From Sphingobacterium endophyticum (lineage in GTDB: Bacteria; Bacteroidota; Bacteroidia; Sphingobacteriales; Sphingobacteriaceae), in the NCBI RefSeq assembly GCF_009733535.1, contig NZ_SMMI01000009.1, forward strand, positions 62,001-126,000: a stretch of 64,000 bases of DNA. The letters run 5' to 3'. A program made the position numbers and the translations under genes. The notes under the pieces were generated by a model. It was not told the origin of the DNA. It was given only the letters and a program-made list of their open reading frames with translations, and searched no databases. Numbering within the stretch: position 1 is the stretch's first letter; each line of letters opens with the position of its first letter. Shown piece after piece: positions 58,472-64,000 of the stretch.

Positions 58472-59101
58472 CTACTCTAATCCTGTAATTGTTTCTCCCT
58501 TTATAAAGTCTGGGTCCTCGATAATTTTATTGCACGGCTCATACATTCTTTCTGGATTTTCCATTTCTGATGGATTTTTTTCGCTACTAAAAGCAATTTT
58601 ATATCCAATTTGATCCATTGTTGTATATAAAACACAATCAGACAATTCTAAATCATAAGAATTATATACCATAATTTTTTTATTTACTGATCGGCTTTCT
58701 ATCCATACATCGATCCTTTTGGAGGTAAGCCAACCTGTCACTTTGGCATTGTATTTTTGGTTAATTGGATATTCTAAATAATTTACTAAGTAGCAATATG
58801 TACTAAAATCTATTTCATAGGGAAAAACCAATAAGCAAGTCGTGGGATCTAATCGGATAATTTTTATGATAACATTAAAGTTCTCTTTATTGTATTGTTC
58901 GCAAAAATCCATACATGCAGATTTTACTTCATTGTAAATTGGCCCCTCTATTAAAATGATCTTATCATTTCGGATAATCTCAAAATCATTTTCTGAAAAT
59001 TGAAGCTTTGCAATGTTATTAGAAGAATTTCCTTTAAACAAAGTTTGAGCGAGCACAACAATGACAATAGCGACAATAATAATGGTTATAATCGTACTCA
59101 T
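58472..59101 (-). CDS. Membrane-anchored protein of unknown function
   Basis: The 209-residue product has an Ile/Val-rich N-terminal membrane segment (residues 3-20), then a soluble domain of about 185 residues, probably alpha+beta, with Cys residues at several places (CMDFCEQY, TCLLVF, YCYLVNYLEY, SDCVLY). No family is recognised. It is monocistronic, between the TolC operon and the lipoprotein gene. Six or more cysteines in a likely extracytoplasmic domain suggest disulfides if the N-terminal segment exports the protein. Confidence 0.65.
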   Translation of the reverse strand: MSTIITIIIVAIVIVVLAQTLFKGNSSNNIAKLQFSENDFEIIRNDKIILIEGPIYNEVKSACMDFCEQYNKENFNVIIKIIRLDPTTCLLVFPYEIDFSTYCYLVNYLEYPINQKYNAKVTGWLTSKRIDVWIESRSVNKKIMVYNSYDLELSDCVLYTTMDQIGYKIAFSSEKNPSEMENPERMYEPCNKIIEDPDFIKGETITGLE

Positions 59102-59215
59102 GGTTAATAAATTAATACTGGTTAGTTTCGTCTGTAGATGTGGCTACAAAATATAACTAAATGTAGCTATTTATTTGCATTTAGAAAATAAATTGGAGAA
59201 TAAATAAGATATAAC

Positions 59216-60490
59216 TTACTCTAAGATAGTATTTAACAAGTCAAACTCTGCTTGCCAAACATCTTGTTGAGCTTTCAAATAATCGCTATTTACTTTATTG
59301 AATTCACTTAACAATATTCTTCCTGATTGGTAAACATCAAGTTTTTCTTTTTTCTGACGTTCTGCAAGGATGAAGATTTTGCTTAACCCTTCCAGTTTCT
59401 GCTTAGCAAAATTAATCTTACTTAATTTTTGTTTATTATCGATTTCATCATTAATCTTAATCTCTTCAAGCTGAGCAGCATATATCTTTTCATTTATTAA
59501 GGACTTTTTAACGGATGAAGAATTGGTAAAATAAGCTGATATCGGAATCTTTAATCCAATATTTGCATAACTGTACCCATACCAATTACTTTTATCTAAA
59601 AGGTTTAATTCATTATTGAAAAATTGAGAACCAAAATAGGCATTAAAAGTGAAGGAGGGAAGAACCTGTCTTTTAATTCCTCTTAATTGAATATTTGATA
59701 ATCTTTGGTCCAATTCAATTAGTTCATAGTCAAATTTGTTGAACTCCTGATTTTCAGCAGAATTAATAATTTCATCCATATCACTACTTAAGAAATTTAC
59801 ATCCTCATTATAGTAATACCTATTTAGTTCTAAATTTGCTTCTTGTAATATCGAAAATGATTCATAAAGCCTAATTCTTTTTCTTTCCAATTCTTGCTGG
59901 GAAAGAATTAATTCCTCCGAACTTCCACGACCTGCACTATACCGATCCAGATTAACTTGATTAATTTCTGAATATAAAATGCTATCCTCAAGAGCTACCT
60001 GATATTGCTTTGTTGCTAACACAATTGATGCATATGCTAAAGTGGCATTCAATTTCCAATTGTCAATCTCTTTTAACTCTTCAATTTTAGCTTTTTCAAA
60101 GGCAAGGACATCCTCCTCTTTTTGAGATTTAGCGTTCGGATTAAAAAGATTCCATTCGAGTTGTAGCCCTGCCTTTGAGTTCCATTTTGTTGAGAATTTT
60201 AAGGGTAGGATGGCTCCTTCAGCAGCATTTGGGTCGAATGCAATAGCGGGAACTGGTGTAATAGGTATAATTAAATTTCTCTGTAAATTCGCATCTCCAT
60301 AGATAATTGGAATACGCTCTGATTTACGGATATTTAACTGCTCTATCTGAGCATCCACATTAAGTCTTTTTTGTTGGATTGAGCTTGATTTATCTTTTTG
60401 CTTCCATAATTCTTCTATACTCAAAGATTGAGCTGTTGAACTCTGGGAACAGAGAATTAATAATAGTATGCAGCTGATAAATTCCTTCAT
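59216..60490 (-). CDS. TolC-family outer-membrane efflux protein
   Basis: The 424-residue protein has a signal peptide (cut after SSTA, about 20) and the TolC coiled-coil barrel plan: two helical hairpin domains, with repeats such as LNATLAYASIVLATKQYQVA, SAGRGSSEELILSQQELERK and a second copy near the end (GRILLSEFNKVNSDYLKAQQ). It is the outer channel for the exporter genes immediately upstream. It starts one base after the permease stop. The exporter is DevBCA/TolC-like, so glycolipid or lipid substrates are plausible. Confidence 0.92.
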   Translation of the reverse strand: MKEFISCILLLILCSQSSTAQSLSIEELWKQKDKSSSIQQKRLNVDAQIEQLNIRKSERIPIIYGDANLQRNLIIPITPVPAIAFDPNAAEGAILPLKFSTKWNSKAGLQLEWNLFNPNAKSQKEEDVLAFEKAKIEELKEIDNWKLNATLAYASIVLATKQYQVALEDSILYSEINQVNLDRYSAGRGSSEELILSQQELERKRIRLYESFSILQEANLELNRYYYNEDVNFLSSDMDEIINSAENQEFNKFDYELIELDQRLSNIQLRGIKRQVLPSFTFNAYFGSQFFNNELNLLDKSNWYGYSYANIGLKIPISAYFTNSSSVKKSLINEKIYAAQLEEIKINDEIDNKQKLSKINFAKQKLEGLSKIFILAERQKKEKLDVYQSGRILLSEFNKVNSDYLKAQQDVWQAEFDLLNTILE

Positions 60491-60491
60491 A

Positions 60492-61625
60492 TTAAAAAAC
60501 AGATGCGGGTTCTAACTTAGATATTTTACGGACTGCGAATAGAGAACCACCAATTGATATTATCATTGTAACCAATAGTAAAAACAATGCAAATGGAAGA
60601 GAAACATTAATATTCAATCCGCTTTGAGCAACACCGAATTTAAAACCATAAATCATGAACATTGCAATTATATAACCAATACTAGCATATAAAAAAGCTT
60701 GAGCGACAATTAGTCGGTTTACAAATCTATTTTTAGCTCCAATGGCTTTTAAGGTTCCATAATCCTTTATTCGATCCAGGGCTGAGGAGTATAGTGTAAG
60801 ACCAATGATGAAAAAGCCTGATATCATGGCAAAAACGACCAGTGTTCCAAAGCTCATACCCATATTTGACGAAATTAAAATTTCTTTAACTGTGGAACTC
60901 CTTAATTTTTTAGCATCCCAAGCCTTCAGTTGTGAAAAATTATGATTAATGACCTGCATAATTTGTTCTTTATTTTGGTTGGGTTTTAATCTTGCAATGA
61001 TAAGGCTGACTTTGTCATTTGGAATATTTCCAAAATATCTGGCATTCTCCAAACTTGTGTACATATAACTTGCTCCAAATGCTTGAGCATTTTTCGTAAT
61101 TACGCTAACTTTTGCACTTTTTCCGTTAATTTCAATAGGCTTGTTTAGATATAAAGAGGTTTCCCAAGTTCTTTCATTAAAATATTCTGCACTCACTGAA
61201 ATGGGTTGAAGTAAATTTTGAATGCTTCCGCTATCAATCCGACTCTGAATCGGCCCCATAATAAACTCGGGAGCTGCTGCTCCAACAAGGGTTACAGCAG
61301 CGGTTTTACCATCAAGAAATGTGGCTTGTGCATTTGATAATACGACTGGTACTGCTCGCTCAATCCCAGACAAACTCGCTATCTCTTGAACTGATCGTTG
61401 GTCTATACTGTTAATTGAATTGATGTTTTTACTCTGTGACTCTATAATCCAAAGGTCATTGTCATGAATATCCGCATTATTAACCAAATTCCCCATCAAT
61501 CCCATCAAAAAGAATAATAGGCTCAGTTGCTGGCCAATCAGAAATACACTTATTACTATTGCAGTAACAATCCCAAAGCTTTTTGCTCGATCAAATTTTA
61601 TGAATTTCCAAGCTAACCCCAACAT
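60492..61625 (-). CDS. FtsX-type ABC transporter permease (DevC-like)
   Basis: The 377-residue protein has one N-terminal membrane helix, a periplasmic domain of about 210 residues (residues 50-260) and three C-terminal helices, the MacB/FtsX plan. The GTLVVFAMISGFFIIGLTLY and ATLKAIGAK-like segment YGTLKAIGAKNRFVNRLI is the coupling helix for the ATPase. It belongs to the DevC branch (one half of a heterocyst-type glycolipid exporter). It ends one base before the TolC gene and starts one base after the adaptor gene. Confidence 0.9.
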   Translation of the reverse strand: MLGLAWKFIKFDRAKSFGIVTAIVISVFLIGQQLSLLFFLMGLMGNLVNNADIHDNDLWIIESQSKNINSINSIDQRSVQEIASLSGIERAVPVVLSNAQATFLDGKTAAVTLVGAAAPEFIMGPIQSRIDSGSIQNLLQPISVSAEYFNERTWETSLYLNKPIEINGKSAKVSVITKNAQAFGASYMYTSLENARYFGNIPNDKVSLIIARLKPNQNKEQIMQVINHNFSQLKAWDAKKLRSSTVKEILISSNMGMSFGTLVVFAMISGFFIIGLTLYSSALDRIKDYGTLKAIGAKNRFVNRLIVAQAFLYASIGYIIAMFMIYGFKFGVAQSGLNINVSLPFALFLLLVTMIISIGGSLFAVRKISKLEPASVF

Positions 61626-61626
61626 A

Positions 61627-62580
61627 TTATTTTATTTTGATCCTACACTCAACTTTAGCGTTGATTAATAAATTAGAAGAATTGTCAGGTTCAATTTTTA
61701 TCCTTCGAACACGGCGGTCTTCTGCTTCATTTGCTGTTTCAAATAATATAGATTTATTTACCAATGTCGGACTAACATAAATGATTTTTCCTTTTGAAAT
61801 AACTGCTGTTTTTCCAACCATATTCATTTCTACAATTTGACCAACTTGAACACTATCTGCAAATAATTCATCAACTTCTGCTTCAATAAGATAATGGTGA
61901 TTTTCAACCATGGTTCCTAAATTATCGTTGCTTATTACTGATTGCCCTACTTCAGCATTCAATTCAGAAATAATTCCATTCTTAACCGCGACAACCTTTA
62001 AGTCATTCAGGGTTTGCTGAGATTTTTCAATTTGAATTCGTTGCTCTTTCTCTATAAATCTGTTAGATTGTATTTGTTTATTTATACTATTTATTTTCTC
62101 TTGCTGTTGTTTGTAATTAGATAGATCTGATTCGACATTCTCTCTAGTTTCTGCATTTTTACTATAAAGATTCTTTGAGGTTTCATATTTTGACTTGAGT
62201 TCAGCCAATAAAATTTTTTCCTTTTCCAGGTCTTGCCGATTTACCTGATTATTTGCTTTTAGGCTTTCTAATTCCGCTCTCGCTTGTTCTACATCCAAAC
62301 TTGCAATACTTTGTTTGAGTTTAAGAAGCGTTTGACCTTTCTCTACTTGGTCACCTTCTTTAACTAAAATTTCTTCAATTAAACCATTGCTAGGACTGCT
62401 AATCTGAATCCATCCTTCTGCTGGTGCTACTTTGCCGATTGCTACTACTTCTTGAACCTTTAAGGCCGTGTCTGAAGTCGATTTATCCTGATTTTGTTTC
62501 TCTTTATTGGTACAGCCCAAAAAACAGAATGACGCCAGTAATAGTAAGCTAATGGAGATATTATTTATAATCTTCTTCAT
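61627..62580 (-). CDS. HlyD-family periplasmic adaptor lipoprotein (DevB-like)
   Basis: About 317 residues from the ATG at 62578-62580, chosen because it gives a lipoprotein signal (LLLASFCFLGC, Cys23) and leaves a 20-bp overlap with the ATPase gene instead of 74 bp. A coiled-coil hairpin (about residues 75-190) is flanked by lipoyl/barrel halves (SPSNGLIEEILVKEGDQVEK and VKNGIISELNAEVGQ). It links the permease with TolC. Gene order ATPase, adaptor, permease, TolC is a complete tripartite export operon. Confidence 0.9.
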   Translation of the reverse strand: MKKIINNISISLLLLASFCFLGCTNKEKQNQDKSTSDTALKVQEVVAIGKVAPAEGWIQISSPSNGLIEEILVKEGDQVEKGQTLLKLKQSIASLDVEQARAELESLKANNQVNRQDLEKEKILLAELKSKYETSKNLYSKNAETRENVESDLSNYKQQQEKINSINKQIQSNRFIEKEQRIQIEKSQQTLNDLKVVAVKNGIISELNAEVGQSVISNDNLGTMVENHHYLIEAEVDELFADSVQVGQIVEMNMVGKTAVISKGKIIYVSPTLVNKSILFETANEAEDRRVRRIKIEPDNSSNLLINAKVECRIKIK

Positions 62581-63262
62581 TCTGAATGGTATTTGAAACT
62601 TTTCCTTCTTCAACATATATAATCTCATCCGCAAATTTTCTTAATCTTAAATCATGGGTAACGATGATAACCGCTTTTCCATCATTTGCCAATTGCTTTA
62701 ATTCATCCATAATAACTGCAGCGCTTTTAGCATCCAAGGAAGCTGTAGGTTCATCACAAAGTATCATTTTCGGATTTGTTACTAATGCTCTGGCAATTGC
62801 GACTCTTTGTTTTTGTCCTCCACTTAATTTTTTTGGTAAATTATTCAATCGATCTGACATACTAACGGCTTCAAGTGCTGAGGCAGATTTTTCTTTAGCT
62901 TCTTTATGTGGTATGGTTTGCAACAATAAAGGTTGCATAACATTTTCCAAGGCAGTTAATGGCTCCAATAAATTAAATTGCTGAAACACAAAACCTATTT
63001 CATGAAGTCTTATTTCAGCTAATTTGTTTTCGGAAAGTTTTGTTACTTCTTGATCTTTATAAAAAACTTTTCCATGGGTTGGATAGATAATGCAGCCTAT
63101 AATTGATAATAAAGTGGTTTTTCCGGATCCTGAAGGTCCCATGATTAAGGTTAGCTTATTAGTTTCAAAACTTATCGAAGTTTTTTCCAATGCTGTGATA
63201 CTGGTATCACCGGTTTTATAAATTTTATCGACATCTTCCAAGCGGACAATTTCTTCAGGCAT
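62561..63262 (-). CDS. ABC transporter ATP-binding protein (DevA-like)
   Basis: About 233 residues from the ATG at 63260-63262 (a TTG three codons earlier is in frame). Walker A GPSGSGKTT at 42-50, Q loop FVFQQFNLLEPLTA, signature LSGGQKQRVAIARAL, Walker B MILCDEPTASLD and H loop IVTHDLRL are complete. The LolD/MacB/DevA group is indicated. It powers the FtsX-type permease. First gene of the operon, with an upstream spacer of 163 bp shared with the divergent GH127-like gene. Confidence 0.94.
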   Translation of the reverse strand: MPEEIVRLEDVDKIYKTGDTSITALEKTSISFETNKLTLIMGPSGSGKTTLLSIIGCIIYPTHGKVFYKDQEVTKLSENKLAEIRLHEIGFVFQQFNLLEPLTALENVMQPLLLQTIPHKEAKEKSASALEAVSMSDRLNNLPKKLSGGQKQRVAIARALVTNPKMILCDEPTASLDAKSAAVIMDELKQLANDGKAVIIVTHDLRLRKFADEIIYVEEGKVSNTIQNEEDYK

Positions 63263-63425
63263 GCTTTTCAAGCTTAAGCTTTAAAGTTAACCAAGAAAAT
63301 GCCCAATGACAAACCCTACATGCCATTTTCTTGATTTTTTATACCTAAAGCTTAATCAAAAAATCTTATCTTGACTCTTCGTAGGAAAATATCTAACCAT
63401 TTCTCTACAACAAAAACCTAATTCC

Positions 63426-64000
63426 ATGAATAAACGTTTCCTAAGTTCGTTAATCTGTATGCTGTTGAGCCTTACTTCATCGTCATTATTTGCTCAACCA
63501 TACATTCAAAATAAAGCTCCATTACAACAAAAACCATTTATGGAACTTCCCTTGGGAGCAATCAAGCCCAAAGGATGGCTAAAAGAGATGCTCCTAAGCC
63601 AAAAAAATGGTGCTACCGGTCAATTAGATAAATTATATCCATTGGTTATGGGGGAGAGAAACGGATGGTTAGGTGGAGATGGTGATCAATGGGAGCGAGG
63701 GCCATATTGGGTTGATGGACTATTACCATTGGCTTACCTTTTAGATGATAAAGCTTTACAACAAAAAGCACAACAATGGGTGGAATGGGCTATTCAAAGT
63801 CAGTCTGAAGACGGATATTTTGGGCCAGCAATAGACTATGATCATGAACCAGGAATTCAAAGAAATAACTCCCATGATTGGTGGCCAAAAATGGTTATGC
63901 TTAAAATCCTACAACAATATTATGCAGCAACTCAGGATCAAAGAGTCGTCAATCTATTTTCCAAGTACTTTCATTATCAATTAAAAACTTTAGAAGAAAA
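63426..64000 (+). CDS. GH127-like (beta-L-arabinofuranosidase domain) protein, 5' part
   Basis: The frame starts at ATG 63426 and runs off the window, giving about 191 residues. A signal peptide ends at SSLFAQ (about residue 23). Residues 36-190 match the DUF1680/GH127-like start: PLGAIKPKGWLKEMLLSQKN, GDQWERGPYWVDGLLPLAYL, SEDGYFGPAID, and SHDWWPKMVMLKILQQYY. The (alpha/alpha)6 helical barrel continues past the end, so the catalytic Cys/Glu cannot be seen. Family members cleave arabinofuranosides or act on glycan side chains. It is divergent from the exporter operon. Confidence 0.8.
   Translation, partial: MNKRFLSSLICMLLSLTSSSLFAQPYIQNKAPLQQKPFMELPLGAIKPKGWLKEMLLSQKNGATGQLDKLYPLVMGERNGWLGGDGDQWERGPYWVDGLLPLAYLLDDKALQQKAQQWVEWAIQSQSEDGYFGPAIDYDHEPGIQRNNSHDWWPKMVMLKILQQYYAATQDQRVVNLFSKYFHYQLKTLEE

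Noticed and set aside
1..64000. tRNA, rRNA and transposase genes
   Set aside because: No cloverleaf, rRNA segment or transposase motif was seen in the intergenic stretches read by eye; a covariance-model search would settle the tRNA question.

Overview
The window is AT-rich DNA that reads as the chromosome of a Bacteroidota bacterium, most likely family Sphingobacteriaceae (Sphingobacterium/Pedobacter-like). The evidence is a TonB-dependent receptor, PepSY-like (DUF2874) and DUF3078 proteins, a YceI protein, the Bacteroidota -7 promoter box TAnnTTTG in front of several genes, weak Shine-Dalgarno sites and TAATG/ATGA gene junctions. No rRNA, tRNA, CRISPR array or transposase gene was seen.

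Layout. 1-2.2 kb: 5' part of an S9 peptidase, a SIMPL-domain protein and a GIY-YIG nuclease. 2.2-3.1 kb: non-coding repeat field with three exact-length 85-bp tandem units. 3.1-9.6 kb: minus-strand group with an Omp85-type barrel, a TonB-dependent receptor, an OmpR-type regulator with histidine kinase, and two PepSY-like secreted proteins. 9.7-21.6 kb: housekeeping and stress genes (PLP deaminase-like enzyme, RluA pseudouridine synthase, class IV aminotransferase, DinB, YceI, ankyrin and HEAT-like proteins, UbiB-like kinase, PoxB, DUF3078, BT0820-type HAD), split by two mosaic palindromic elements at 12.6-12.9 and 17.7-18.0 kb.

21.9-52.6 kb is one plus-strand surface-polysaccharide locus. It starts with a WecA/MraY-type phosphoglycosyl transferase and an SDR enzyme, then two different flippase-like proteins, about fourteen glycosyltransferases or glycan-acting enzymes (GT2, WbsX, GT8, Caps_synth, GT14, GT4), an amino-sugar set (DegT aminotransferase, NeuD-like acyltransferase, WbqC), a Wzy candidate, and Wza/Wzc export proteins at the distal end. 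It looks like a Wzx/Wzy-type pathway. Between the last GT4 and wza lies a five-gene insert: Ser/His signal-peptidase-like protein, PqqD/RRE, nucleotidyltransferase, peptidase-less ABC exporter and HprK-like kinase. This resembles parts of lasso-peptide/RiPP clusters but has no cyclase or recognisable precursor.

52.7-64 kb: an operon of alpha/beta hydrolase, ECF sigma factor and membrane protein; a secreted YdjC-type deacetylase; a 59-codon membrane protein; a membrane protein with a clear Bacteroidota promoter; a lipoprotein plus a secreted protein that looks like a cholesterol-dependent-cytolysin-like (CDCL) fold lacking domain 4; a DevBCA/TolC-type export operon; and the 5' end of a GH127-like enzyme. 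The strongest candidates for something under-described are the CDC-like/lipoprotein pair (56640-58132) and the RRE-kinase-transporter block inside the polysaccharide locus (45036-49434).
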